Below, piece after piece: positions 22,380 to 34,479 of a DNA stretch of 64,000 nucleotides. Below the pieces are notes generated by a model. That model was not told the origin of the DNA and did no database searches. It was given only the letters and a program-made list of their open reading frames with translations. This stretch comes from Epiperipatus broadwayi (taxonomy: Eukaryota; Onychophora; Udeonychophora; Euonychophora; Peripatidae). Every line of letters starts with the position of its first letter. Positions within the stretch are counted from its first letter, which is position 1. The DNA is taken from contig JAQFVV010012668.1 in NCBI GenBank assembly GCA_028023455.1, forward strand, positions 370,001-434,000, written 5' to 3'. The position numbers were made by a program, and so were the translations under genes.

Positions 22380-24480
22380 ACAATTATCAATAGAAATGAT
22401 ATGATTAGAATATAAAAAGTGTATATAAATTATATGTATGATGAAAAAAAAAGCTTTCAGCATATTAAAAAAATAAAATTTAACTTCATTATTATCTAGA
22501 ATGGTTTGTGTATGTACATATATAAAATATACTATAATACTATGAATTCATTTATCCTTGAGAACATTATAATTAACAATAACCTGTAAACTTTTGATTT
22601 GTATAATTAAAGTAAAATAAAAATATAACAAAAGGATATGATTTTGTAATGATGTATTAAATCAGGGAAATAAAAACAATTATTTATTGAGAATATAAAC
22701 AAACAAAAACTGAATTGGATATATATTTAGAGTCAGAGAGAAATTATGAAAGAACATAATCTGAAAAAAAATATATATATATTCTAACCTCCCCCCGCAC
22801 GTCCTCACCCCAAAAATATACTGTTTATTACGAATATTACGGGTTCTAGCTCAGTTAACAAATAAATAAATGAAATATTCAGCATTAATTAAAATGATTA
22901 CTAGCTCTAATTTTTAAAATACAAATTCGATTCAATTTTAAAATGAATTAACAAATATTTACTATTTTCATGAGACATGGAGTGACAATACGGGGAACGA
23001 GATAGACTACATTGAGACATTATCCACACGATACTACCTCAATGGCATAAGAACACTATTCCCCCTTTTTACTATACCAAATAACTAACTCATAGTATTC
23101 TTACGACTTTCTAAGCTCTATTCACTACGATAAAAATAATAATCATATCTTAATCTTCTTTATAACAAGAATCTAACTCAATTAAATAAAATGAAGTAAA
23201 ATAAAATAAAATCTCAGGTTCAGAAATTGTATTCTAACTAGTTTAAAATTACGGTAGTAAAATATGAAAAGGGAATTTTATGTCATAATCTACTACACAG
23301 CAACTAATAATAATAAAAATAATAATAACAATAATAATATAATATAATCTTCTTTCTTCCTAAATGAAATAAATAAATACGTACGTGGTAGTATTTTAAT
23401 AATCTGACAACAGAATACGTGTGGCAACATTAGCATATAATTTAATGTAATATTGTGGCAACCGACTTATGACCAATAAATAATATAAAATTATGATCTT
23501 TTAATTTTAACATACCAATAAATTCTCAAAATTATTATAACACTTTTATGTTTACCTTTTGTGCAAAATTTATATGTCTGTTTCAATTATAAATGTATCG
23601 TGATTTCATGCATCCATTTGGAGAAATAACAACTCGGACACAAAAACTTTAGAACAAATTTAAAACAAAGTTTATTAACAACATAAATAAATTAACAATA
23701 TTTTTACATTATATACATTGGATATCCCTTACTTTCATATCTCAACTTAATTTATTAGTTTATAAAATGAAATCAAAATAATATTTACTTTTCCTAGTTA
23801 AATCTTATTTTTTTTTTTTTTTTACACTTAAGAAAATACAGTATTATTCTAGATTTATTATTATGGTTAGCTTATTACAAAATGCATTTCTTATATGATT
23901 ATCACAAACACTTTTCATCCCTAATATTATTAAAATTATATTTTTTTTTATAAAATTTACATTCGTAGTAAAACTCTACAAAATAACAAATTTTAGTTTT
24001 ATATTGGTTGTATGGAATCTTACAAAGTCAAAACATTGTTCTACATTCGGTATTAGGTTTTTTTATTATTCATTATCCGATGTTTATTAATCCTAATATT
24101 CTCATTCAAGCCTTACTTCGGATGATATAATTATAACTATTAATATACCATGCACAAGTATATGTTTATTATACCTTATTGAACTATTTTCTCAATAAAT
24201 ATGCAATACTTATTTTCTAAATATTATTTAAAAAAAAAATTCATTCAAATTTTATTATCACTTTTAAAATACTTGGTTTAGATTTCTTTTCAAAATCTTA
24301 TATTCATTTCTGTATTAATTTTACAATGTATTATATGATTCTTTCTCTCTTTATGATATTTTGGACTTTCAATTTTAAAGTTACACAATTCTATACATTC
24401 AAGCAAATAAACTATTCTTACATAAACGATAACATATCTTCAGTTCTATTTTATTCATTATTTCTTTGAAAATATCTTTC
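22380..24480. other. AT-rich stretch without recognised genes
   Basis: No gene recognised. Trinucleotide (TAA)n-type tracts occur at about 23305-23345. Two GTGGCAAC words (about 23421 and 23455) are too short to define an element. Confidence 0.35.
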
Positions 24481-26520
24481 TGACCGATGCAGATTCACGA
24501 AATAAGGATAGCGAAGATAGATGCATAGGATCAAAATATAACTAGAATATTACTCGTCATATATCTTGAAAAAGACACTATAGAGGAGTGACCTTTACCT
24601 GTCTACCAACCTCTATTATAGGAGCGATGCTAAAGCTATTTCTTCAGCTTTATTATAACATCCAAAGTTTAAAGATATGCAAAAACACTGTCCAAATTAT
24701 ATGTGTTCAGTCATAGGGCCTAGTTAACTATACTGAAATCACACAAAACTAAATATGATCCAAATCCTTTATTTTTCCTATTTCTTAAAAAAAACATCAT
24801 CTTGGTTTCCTTTCCACTAGTACTTCCAAGTCACTATCCGATCTTATTTCTCAAGATTTTTTCTATACTGTACATCGACAAATACATATCTGCATTACTA
24901 ACAATAATAAAATTCATTTATTTTAAAACTATTCCACTGTTCTATAAGAAAATCTTTTTACTACTTTCCTCCGTATATTTAATCATATACAAACTATTTG
25001 AATATCTGAATACTTTATCACATGAAAGTTCAAAAGAATCACACAATTGTTCTGTTAAATTATATTATTAATATAATTTAAATAAATTATTGCATGCATA
25101 TTCCGAATTACTCCTATCTCATAATATGTTAAAAATGTTGTATAAAGTGTGTACATATAATTTAAACTTTCACACTCCATTCTTAGTCAATAGATGATCT
25201 AAAAAAAATACATTATGCATTATAAATAACTACTAAAATTACCAAAATGACCTTTATCTCCTCGATCGCGTTCCGTAGGCTTCACCATCCATTTGATCCT
25301 TGTAGATATAAGATTCACATCCATACACTTTATTTTAAACACTATTTCTATAATTTCATCAAGCTTTTATATTTAAATTTTAATATTACTAAATTTATGT
25401 TTTATGTTTTCCCTAATCTCACATAACATTTTATATTTTAAATAAATTAGAAAAATATTTAAACTATATTTACTGTACTTCTTTATCAAACTTTCTTGAA
25501 AACCGTTCATACTAAAGCTAAAAAAAAATGTTTATTATTTCTTCTTCAGTCACTTCTTGTTCAATTTTAAGGTAAAACAATTATTGCTCTGTTTAATAAT
25601 ATTCATATATGACAATCCTTGGTTTTTTATAATATTTAATACAATTATTAATTATGATATCAATTAATCCCGTAAAGAAAACGTCTACATATTCTCTTCT
25701 AATATTTTCCGCTAATATTTTCCCCCGCGCGACTTTTACGATGCATCTTCTCAGTACTTTGATTTAAATATTCAACAAAACTTTTCTGTTTCCATGGATC
25801 CATTTTCATTAAGTAATTTAAATTTCCATTTTCCTAATCTCTATCTTTATTAAGCGTTTTTATAATGAACACTTTATAATATTTTAATTCTTCTTAGATA
25901 AAGTTTTTTCTTTCCTTTTTTAAAAAAATAATGACTCTTTCCTATCATTATTCGGTAATTTTTCCTTTCTTTTAAAGTTCTGGTAACTATATACTTTGTA
26001 ATGTTTCCTTTAAAAAGGACAAACATTCTTTCTCTGTTATAACTTTTACATAATTTTTTCTTTATGATATACGTATCTTAATTTTTCCATAGAGAAGAAT
26101 AAAATAACTTCAGAGTAGCCTTATAAATTTGTGCATCATAATTTTTCCTGACGGCAAATAACTTCTCTTTTAAGTTTTCCGTATAGCGTCCAAATTATAT
26201 TCCTCTGAGTTACAATTATAAGTTTCTGGTTGAGCGTAAATAAAGCTGTATCAAGGCACTTTACAAATATTTTTCCTTTCTCATAACTTCTATATACTGT
26301 TTTCTGTAGTATTTCCATTTTTACTGTAAGGTTTTGGCTAAACTTGAATAAAATATCCTGGTAAGAAAACTTTTAAAATTAGCCCTCCATGTAAAGGCAG
26401 TTCAAAATATTATATTTAAAAAAACTTTTAAAACAAATACAAAATTTTAAAATTATATTACTTTTCTAGCTTACGATATTATACAGCTAAAAAAATATGT
26501 TACTCCCTCCTTCACTTACA
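24480..26520. other. Pyrimidine-rich (plus strand) stretch, no recognised gene
   Basis: Strong T over A skew on the plus strand. The ORF on the minus strand at 26136-26318 has a faint C2H2-finger-like rhythm (FSQNLTV just upstream, FTLNQKLII within), but the cysteine and histidine ligands are absent. Likewise the plus-strand ORF at 24802-25071 is an Ile/Phe-rich chance translation. Nothing can be annotated with confidence. Confidence 0.25.
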
Positions 26521-26529
26521 CATTACTTT

Positions 26530-26671
26530 CTCCCGCTCCGTCTAATTCTTATATTTTGTCTGCTAAAATACCTCCGTTGATTGGTTAATGACTTTTTTAG
26601 CGCGAACAAATTTACACATTTTAGTTTTATAATAGATTAAACCTTTTTAAAATAAAGAATTTATGACGTCA
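26530..26671 (-). promoter_or_regulatory. CRE plus CCAAT promoter-like cluster
   Basis: A perfect palindromic cAMP-response element, TGACGTCA, lies at 26664-26671. On the minus strand it is followed by CCAAT (within TTAACCAATCAACGGAGG, near 26575) and then AAAATATAAG near 26550. This is the usual order for a minus-strand promoter. A GTAAGT-type donor word lies further along at about 26515-26520. No convincing gene follows, so the function is unproven. Confidence 0.22.
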
Positions 26672-26679
26672 TGTCTTAA

Positions 26680-28515
26680 ATATTATTTAGAATGTATTTT
26701 TTAACTCAATTATAATTTTATCAAAATCATTTAAACTTTAAAACAATTATTAAAATATCATTTAATATTTCAACTTTTACTTTAACGATCGATAGCAATT
26801 ATATTTAGTTTTATAATTCACAAACTTTATTATTATATTCTAACAAGCGTGTGTGTGAAGGTATATAATATACAGTCACATGATTACTAACTTTATCAGA
26901 TGATTTTTTTAATTTACGTCTCGGTCTAAATTACCAAAACTGATATATTTTATAAAAAATTTGGAAAATAATTTAAACTTGTAGAACTAAATATAATTCT
27001 CACCATCCTAAAGTTTATTTTAAAATATACTCTATTAATTTTGACTATTAAATATAATTATAACACTACATATAGCATTTATTTAATTTATTAGTTTTAA
27101 AATATCATACTCAAATTATTAATATATTTTTAACTATTTATAGCTGTGTTATTTTATATGGCCAGCTTTTACAACCATAAGCGAGGATATAATTAAGCTT
27201 TATTTAACTGTTTTCTTTTAAAATAATCCATTACACTTTTATATACCAGGTATTTTCAGCCTTAAATTGTACTATAAAATCTAATCGATCATACAATTAT
27301 CAATATATTACACAAACGTATTTTAAAATTTTTTAGCAATTGACCATTCTACCTTATTATGACCTATAGATAAGGGCACAATATATAAACAAAGATCAGT
27401 AAAGTTTGAAAACAGCTATAGAGCTTGATGTTCTAGATGTGGCTATTTCAAAGATAACAAATAATAACGAGATTCAGTTAATAAAAGTAAATATTTTTTT
27501 AAAATTATATTTCATATATATGCACACACGTACATTTAATTTTGTAGAAACAATAAACTCAAATAAATACAAAACCTTTTTAATACTAAAATAACATTTT
27601 CCAAATGTTACTCATCATTAAAAGACAATATTAATTTTTTTATGATATATTTGACATTAAATTCACGGCATACTTTTAACACCATATGGTATTAAATAAA
27701 ATCACTATACATCATTCCCATAAAGATTATTTTTTAATATCTATTATCTATCTCAAAATCTGAAAAATAATAGAAACATTGTTTTCCAGTCCTCTGGAGA
27801 AATGATAACAGTGATTTTTCACTATATTATAATGTATTCAAAACGTTTCTTATATTTTTTAGTATTTTTTTTTTTTAAAAAAAAAAACCCTTTTGTTTTT
27901 ACTTAAATTTATATCAACATACAATATTGTTAATCACATGATAGTGAACCAAATTTATCTCAAACATGAATCATCAATGTGTTGTGAAGTCAACGTCCAG
28001 AAGTAAAAGATAGATTCCACCTTTCATTCTGGTATAACATCTTAGTATAGAGAAAGAGAGCTGATGTAGAATTTTAACAGACTGAGAATTTTATTTCCAA
28101 GAAGCTTAAATATATCCTATAAAGCAGTTTGAAAGCAGAATAATAAAGCCACTTTTAAAACTTTTAAACCTCATTATTATTAATTATTATTTAGATAATA
28201 AACCTGATTTTGCATAAAAATAAATGGTTTTATAATCACATTATAGCTTTTTTTATATATTAATTAAAAAAAGCAAAATAGTCAATTGCATAGTAATGGC
28301 TTTTAGCTTTCATAGACAAACAGCAAAGGAAAAGGCAGTACTCACAAGATCTGCCAATTTCCAGTAAGTGAACATTTAAATGGTTTTCCATATTAGTTTT
28401 ACCTTCTAACTAAAAATATCTAGATATTCATTTACTAATTAATGTTGAATAATTAGATGAGTTGGTATGAAACCAGCTATTTAAGAGAAAAAACATTAGT
28501 CTTTTAAAAAGATTT
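26680..28515. other. AT-rich stretch without recognised genes
   Basis: No gene recognised. A self-complementary poly-T/poly-A tract (about 27868-27890) is low-complexity. Confidence 0.4.
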
Positions 28516-28521
28516 TCATTT

Positions 28522-28585
28522 GTCTTGGATTTGAATCCTAGTGATAAGCATGTCAGGCAGATGCACTACCTTTGCACTACAAGAC
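28522..28585 (-). mobile_element. tRNA-like sequence, probably a SINE head
   Basis: On the minus strand the ends pair perfectly over 6 bp (GTCTTG with CAAGAC), like an acceptor stem. In between are AGTGCAAAGGTAGTGC (A-box-like), CTGCCTGACATGC and a B-box-like GGATTCAAATCC. The D stem would rely on G-U pairs and the anticodon stem has mismatches, so I read it as a tRNA-derived SINE or pseudo-tRNA rather than a functional tRNA. Confidence 0.45.
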
Positions 28586-28589
28586 TATT

Positions 28590-31385
28590 TTTCTTCAAAC
28601 TTTAAATATTTCACTGTGGGCAGTAATATCCATCATCAAATTTCAGAGATAGACAAATTAAGTTTATTATCTATTTTATATATTTTATTTTTATATATTT
28701 TGTATTATCTATTTTAGACTCTTTCTTTTTTTTTTTTTTTTAGAAATAAGGATATCTCTTTTAAAAAGTTAACACTTGGTATATTCAATAAGACATTGAA
28801 TCATATAGAAAAATGCATGCCAATGTTTTTCATACTCTGGAGTATTCAAGAAACCTTAACACTAAAATGGGAGTGGCTTGAAGCAATGGTGAAATATAGT
28901 TTAATTTTAAATACAAACAAATTCCTTACAATGAACATATCTATTTTATTAATATTATATTATTAATTACTACAGTAGTTATAAATGCACTATAGTTAAT
29001 AAATCATCAAAATCCAATTTCTCTTGAAATATAAAACTAGACAGACTTTATTAAAACCAGAAAGATCTTAATCCTGATTTATAAAAATATGCGTTCTTGT
29101 TTGATTTTTTTTTTCTACATTAAATTTGTATAAAGCAGAACTTTTTGCTTTAAGGATCATGAAAACCCAATACTGATAAGTATCAATATCATCATCTTCT
29201 TCATGCTTTGAAAAAAAATAAATGTTGAAGAACATATCCAACAACTATCTTATGATATTAACAACCTTAGAAATTTCAAAACTGTAATCATTAAAATAAT
29301 AACTTCAATATTACATTTTACTTTTAGATCTTTGTTTGCAATTTCCAGTCTTCAAACTAAAATTAAGCAAGAATATATCATTTTTATTAGAATAAAATAG
29401 ATGCCAAGGATTTTATAAATCCCTTATTGATGATGTTCAAAATGGTAAAGATGTTCAAGATTTTTTTTTTTTTCAATTACAAATCATTTCGAGATATAAA
29501 TAAAACCATTTATTAATATATAGAAAAATTAAAAAAAAATCCTTAAGAATTTAATATTTGCAAAAATTAAAATCATTTCGAATTTTTAGTCCAATGGTGT
29601 GAAAAGTAAGATAAGTTTTAAGATAGGCAATGAGTAACAAAACCCATTGCCATTTCCCAGGGAAAAATTTTAAACTAAAAAGCATTTATAAAAGTGCTTG
29701 CACTGCTATTTAAAATCCATTGATTTTACAACATGTTTATATTGTGTTATGGATCTCACGAATTAATGGTCAATATATCCAACTACCCATACCCATAATC
29801 TAGAGTTTGAATTTAAGTGAAACTTTGAAATTTGAATAATTATTTTTTAAAATTGAAGACATTTTAATATCAATTTGTGGGAAATAATTAGGTACTTTGA
29901 TAAACATAATTTCATGGTTCACTCAAGCCATATTCAAACCTCATTGCAAGGGCATGACAATTGAATACATTAACTAGTATGATATATAGATGTTACAATG
30001 GGAGCTGCCAGTTTACTATTACTTTACTTTGATAAATAAAATTTTATTTAAAAAATTGGAATATTAGTATAAAAGGAAAATAGTAAACAACAAAAAAAAG
30101 CAACTGCAACTTTTTAATATTTATTATTCAAAGAATTATTTTAGTTTTCACGAGTTACAGTATTTATCAGATTATAAATTTAGTTTATCTAAAAAAGGGT
30201 AGATATTTTTATTCATACACACACACTCACATGTCCATCTCATGTATATTAGAAGTACTTTGTTATAATCATGCTAAGAGTTTCTGCTTCAATTTAATTC
30301 TGTTTTGGTTTAAAATGCTCTGTCAGGATTAACTTGGCTGCTCAGTCTCTCAACGTTCCTCTAAAAGTTTTAAAGTTTATTATCTTATAAAAACAAACTG
30401 ATAATTAAAAAAGGTGACAAGTCCTTTCATGACCTGGAAAAATAATTGGAAATTTTATAGTATCAAATTTAAAACTTGTAGTCAGGACTACATTTTAACA
30501 TTTCAACCAAAAAATTTCAATCACATTGGTTTAATAATTGCTAGATCTGGCTGACATATAAAGCAAAGATCAAATTCTTGGATAATCACACGTGCTGTCA
30601 ATCACATTTTAATATAAAAGAGAACACGTTACACACATGTGTGTAGAATGTTTAATGCGTATAAATAGACAGGTATATAAAAGATTAGACTTGTACTTAT
30701 ATACACTCTTTTAAAGTTATAATAGATGCTTTATTTTAAATTTGATGAATAATAGAGATTTCTAATAACTTCTATAGTAATTAGAAAATATCTATTTTAA
30801 AGGTCAAGGCACTGACTGCCAAGATTTTATTAGCATACACTTTTCTCAGAGATTAAACTGAGTTAAGCATTTTATATTTAAAATCCTATTTATAATAAAT
30901 TTAGAATAAAAGCATGTTTTTATTTTTAAAAAATAACAACAATAACATTAAAACTAATGTACTCGTTATTTAATATTTGGATTAAAAAATTGTGACCACT
31001 AATTAAAAAAATATGTATATCTTCATGCAAGTTAAGATAAGATAGTACATTATTTTTCAATATGACAGATTTAAACCTATGACTTTTTTTTATATCTAAT
31101 TTATATTATCTCATTTATTTCTAATTAAAATTATTCTCTGATAAACATGGAAAAAAAAAAATTTGAGTGGCAAGAAAAAAAAAGTGATTATGTGAAGCAA
31201 AATTTTGAAATAGTTCAAAATACCATAATTGAAGTGATTTGTTACTCATGTGAAACGAATGAATGAATTAACCAATCAAATATTGATTCCATCAAACACA
31301 TTTCATAATTTATCCAAATATATTCGGTGACAAATTAAACTAATAAAAACAAAGAAGTAATTACAAAATGTGCTAGGTTAATAAG
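28590..31385. other. AT-rich stretch without recognised genes
   Basis: No gene recognised. A short, less A/T-rich block at about 30310-30360 has no identifiable content. Confidence 0.4.
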
Positions 31386-31390
31386 TCATT

Positions 31391-31490
31391 GGCATGGTTT
31401 AGTGCAATAGTGGGCTCTGGTACTCAGGAACCATATATAAGGGGTTCACCTCTGTCATCTCTGGTGTACAAATTCCTGAGCAATAATCCA
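31391..31490 (+). mobile_element. SINE-like element, family B copy 1
   Basis: It shares with 41249-41350 an A-box-like TGGTTTAGT near the start and the tail AATTCCTGAG(C/T)AA(T/C)AA followed by TCATT-like sequence. A GGGGTTCACC word sits where a B-box is expected. The two copies are diverged in the middle. Confidence 0.45.
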
Positions 31491-32369
31491 TTTAATTATT
31501 TTATGTTATTTGTATCACATGATAAGAAGTCAACATTTAGAGTAGTAAGAATGACTAAGTAAAGCAAGATTTGAAAAAAAAAAATAGTATTTTCATAAAT
31601 GGATAAATAAATTATTTATTATATAAAACATTATCATCATCAACCATTATCACTGCAGAATGAAGGTCTCTCCAAATTCAATCCATCTCTGATCTTTAGC
31701 TTTTCTCTCCATCACCTCTGCACACTTTCTTATTCATCCATCCATCTCACATGTGGTCTCTTTTTGGTCTTTTACAATCTCTTGGAATCCAGTTTAAGAT
31801 TTCAATTGTCCATCTATTATCATCTTTTCTAGCAATATGTACAATCCAACTCTACTTCAGTCTTTTAATTTTTCCAATAAGGTCAGTAACATCTGTTTGT
31901 CCTCTTACCCATATACTGTGTTTTCGGTCTCTTCTTGTTACTTCTAACAGGCATATCCCCATACTTCTTTGAGTGGTCTGAAATCTCAGTATTGTTCTAT
32001 TAAGTGTCCAAGTCTCAGATCCATAAGTAAGAATTGGTAAAACACATTTATTAAAAACCTCCCTTTTCAAGCACATAGCCATATTTCCTTGTAGTAAAAG
32101 CACCCCAACCAAGTTTAATTCTATGATTAATTTTGTCCATTAAGTTTCCATCTGTATTAATAATCTGACCAAGGTATTTGTAGCTGTTAACTTCTTCTAA
32201 CTCATTATAATCAATCTTTATTTTCATATTTTGAAAAAATCCATTGAACATTACTTTAGTCTTTTTATCATTTTTCTTTAGTCATACTTTCATATGATAA
32301 CTCCTGCAACATTTCCTGCAGCAGCTCTAAAGCATTATTTGCAAAAACAACTACATCATCTGCAAACTT

Positions 32370-33119
32370 AGAAGTCATGCCCACAAATAAATTCCATCAT
32401 TTCAAAAGATTCTACAATAAGATAGATCCTTTTTGTCAAATATGTAAAAGGCATTGGTGGTTGAGAGGTCAGTGCGACTGACTTGCACTTGCAGGCAGTT
32501 GCCCGGGTTGCAGGTTCACGTCCCGGCCGATGCTATGACATTTAAAAAAAATATGTAAAAGGCAAGAAGAGTCATTCAACCATATAATATACTCATGCCC
32601 TGGGCTCAATAAAATAAATTTAGCCATATACCAAAACTTTACGGTGGATTACTACAAAATCATGTCTATTAGGGAAGCCTTACAAACTAACAGTTTCCTA
32701 TTATTAGACTTTCCATCTTTATTGTATGTGCTATATGGAATGTCAGATGTAAGCTATTGTGCATAGTGCCTGTCCCTGAACCAGTCAGTCTTTTCATGAA
32801 CATTATTAGGAAAGTAAAAAAACAGAGACTTTATCATTGCATCAAAATTCATGTATAATGAAATGTGGAAGTTACTTAATATACCAGATCCACCGAATCA
32901 TTAGTGGTTAAGCAAAAAATGAATAATAGATTCATTTTGCATTAATGCTGATAGGTGAATAAAAAAGCTACATCAGTATATTATTATTTATCAGAAGATA
33001 ATCAATATACAAATGGTCCCAGACTGTTGATGATGTGTAAAACATAATTTTTTTTTCTGTTTGTTATAAGTATGCAAACATTATTTTTCATAAATAAAAG
33101 CTTTTGAGATTAAAAAATC
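32370..33119. mobile_element. ~750-bp insertion inside the RTE reverse transcriptase, identity unknown
   Basis: It separates YLNHL from KFADD, residues that are adjacent in this protein family, so it is foreign to the LINE. It contains the SINE at 32454-32548. The remaining ~650 bp shows no recognised protein, terminal repeat or clear target-site duplication; TA occurs at both junctions but the ends are not inverted repeats. Confidence 0.7.
32454..32548 (+). mobile_element. tRNA-derived SINE with perfect target-site duplication
   Basis: Flanked by a perfect 16-bp direct repeat, AAATATGTAAAAGGCA, at 32438-32453 and 32549-32564. The body has an A-box-like TGGTTGAGAGGTCAGTGC and a B-box-like AGGTTCACGTCC, then CGGCCGATGCTATGACATTT and an A-run. 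The last third matches the SINE at 22204-22305. The intact duplication and A-tail show LINE-mediated retroposition, fairly recent relative to the decayed LINE around it. Confidence 0.93.
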
Positions 33120-33603
33120 TAAATGATTTAAATAATCTCTATTTACTTTCACTCCTTTAGCTTCCCATTTTAATCCACAAAATACTTCTTGCAGCACTGC
33201 TGTAAAAAGTTTTGGAGATATGGAGTCACCCTGTCATACCCACTTCCCAACATTGACTTTCCTAGTATCATTATGTACTCTAATTGTTGCTATTGCATTT
33301 TTATAAATATTCTTTAAAATATGACAATATCTCGGATCTATACCTTGATGATCCAATGCTCTAATCATGGAAGAAATGTTTATAGAATCAAATACCTTTT
33401 CATAACCTACAAATCCAAAGCATAATAGCAACTCATATTCATATGTCTTTTCTATAACTTCTCTCAATACCTGGATATGATCTACTGTATGAAAAACAAC
33501 TTTTAAATCCAGCTTGTTCTCTTGGTTGGTGGAAATCCAATGTTCTCTGTAGACAAGTTGTAATTATCTTGGTAAAAATTTTGTATAAAACTGATAAAAA
33601 GCT

Positions 33604-34208
33604 GATAGGAAAAGATAAAGGATGTAGAAGTAAAATTAAAATTGTTAGAGACTAAGTGTGAGCAGATAAAGGAATTATTGAGTAGGAATGATAAGGAAAA
33701 AGTAGATAAGGAGGTCCAGAAGGTGGTAGAGAATGTTATGGATGAAGTAGGGAAAGTAAACTATGAGGCAGAATTGATAGAAGATTCACTAATTAGAGAG
33801 TGTGGAGATATAATTGCAAGGTAAAATAGAAACAGGTATGTAAGAATATGTCTGCCTGCTAGAATTAGGGATGTTATAGATATGGTAAAGAAGTAAGAAA
33901 GTAGAGAATGTGTGTTTTGGTAGGGACAAATAATTTGTCAGAGCCATCAGAGAGAGTAATGGATGACTACTAGGAATTCATTAGTAATTTGAGTAAGATT
34001 AAAGAAAGAATAGGAATAGTTGGATTATTACAAAGATTTGACAATAGGTATATGTTGGATAGGGCATGTTCTCTAAATGAGAAATTGAAAAAATTGTGTG
34101 AGAGAAATGATGTTATATATATGAATGTGTGGGATTTTTTTTGTTAGTAAGAGGGAGTTATATAGTTAAGATAGATTGCATTTAGCAAAACAGGGACGGT
34201 TCAAATAG
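33604..34208 (+). pseudogene. SGNH-hydrolase (esterase-like) ORF of a non-LTR retrotransposon, decayed
   Basis: A plus-strand frame from 33604 starts with a charged, probably coiled-coil segment (EKIKDVEVKLKLLETKCEQI). It then reads EDSLIRECGDIIAR (nucleophile Ser at 33786-33788; family consensus is GDS, so Gly is replaced by Glu), a stop, NRNRYVRICLP and ARIRDVIDMVKK. After a frameshift come GTNNLSEPSERVMDDY (33923 on; block containing GTN), KERIGIVGLL, NEKLKKLCERNDVIYMNVWD and, after another shift, DRLHLAKQGRFK (the Asp-x-x-His pair at 34170-34181). These are the SGNH blocks in order. Such a domain is known in ORF1 of CR1/L2-like LINEs. No reverse transcriptase follows, so the element is truncated or non-autonomous. 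Confidence 0.8.
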
Positions 34209-34359
34209 CAACTATAATAAAATATTTGAGTGTAAAATTAAATAAACCAATAATGTAATAGTATTGACTGAATTTAAATTATATTAAGATGACAAATAAT
34301 AATACCATATAATTTTAAAATAACAATAATATTTATTTCATTTATATATTGAAGCTGGA

Positions 34360-34470
34360 AATATAGTCCATATTTCTGCTTCACCTAGTGTCAATGTCAT
34401 CAGCACTAGTATGAGTTTGAACCCGATCTTGTATATTAACTGACACCTACCTCATAATAGGTGGTAGTAT
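34360..34470 (-). mobile_element. tRNA-like SINE head (tentative)
   Basis: On the minus strand GAGGTAGGTGTCAGTTAA is followed by a B-box-like CGGGTTCAAACTC, then CTGATGACATTGACACTAGG and TATGGACTATATTTCC. The layout (A-box, ~30 bp, B-box, body) fits a SINE, but only one copy is visible here. Confidence 0.35.
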
Positions 34471-34479
34471 ATTTATATT

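Larger units (their letters stand above)
31634..33603 (-). mobile_element. RTE-clade LINE remnant, split by an insertion
   Basis: A 5'-truncated, decayed copy runs from the reverse-transcriptase N-terminal motif (33603) to the 3' end, which terminates in a TGATGATGATAATG-type tail (31634), as RTE elements do. The copy is interrupted between about 32370 and 33119. The endonuclease domain is absent. Immediately beyond 33603 an unrelated plus-strand element begins. Confidence 0.9.
31634..33603 (-). pseudogene. RTE reverse-transcriptase pseudogene
   Basis: Minus-strand motifs occur in order. FPISFLSVLYKIFTKIITT (from 33603) is followed by REQAGFKS; after a frameshift come TVDHIQVLREVIEKTYEY and FGFVGYEKVFDSI (the palm A motif with its Asp). 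Then comes QGDSISPKLFTAVLQEVF just past an in-frame TGA that probably replaced CGA (Arg), and then YLNHL near 33119. After the insertion it resumes with KFADDVVVFANNALELLQEM, where FADD (the catalytic Asp pair) is at 32355-32366. The C-terminal part includes SYKYLGQIINTDGNL, VLPILTYGSETWTLN and GKIKRLK, followed by SWIVHIARKDDNRWT and RWMDE up to the stop near 31634. Several stops and frameshifts make it non-functional. Confidence 0.92.

Noticed and set aside
24802-25071. 89-codon Ile/Phe/Leu-rich ORF that looks membrane-like
   Set aside because: Hydrophobicity follows from the T-rich strand; no ATG start, no signal or conserved motif.
26136-26318. C2H2 zinc-finger gene remnant
   Set aside because: FTLNQKLII-like spacing is suggestive, but the Cys and His ligands are missing and the finger-to-finger distance is wrong. 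Too weak to annotate.
28522-28585. Functional tRNA gene on the minus strand
   Set aside because: The acceptor-like ends pair well, but the D and anticodon stems contain mismatches and the length (64 nt) is short.
31751-31972. Plus-strand ORF over the RTE LINE
   Set aside because: Antisense shadow of the reverse-transcriptase C-terminus.
32370-33119. Classic DNA transposon filling the RTE insertion
   Set aside because: TA at both junctions is the only hint; the ends are not inverted repeats and no transposase fragment is readable.
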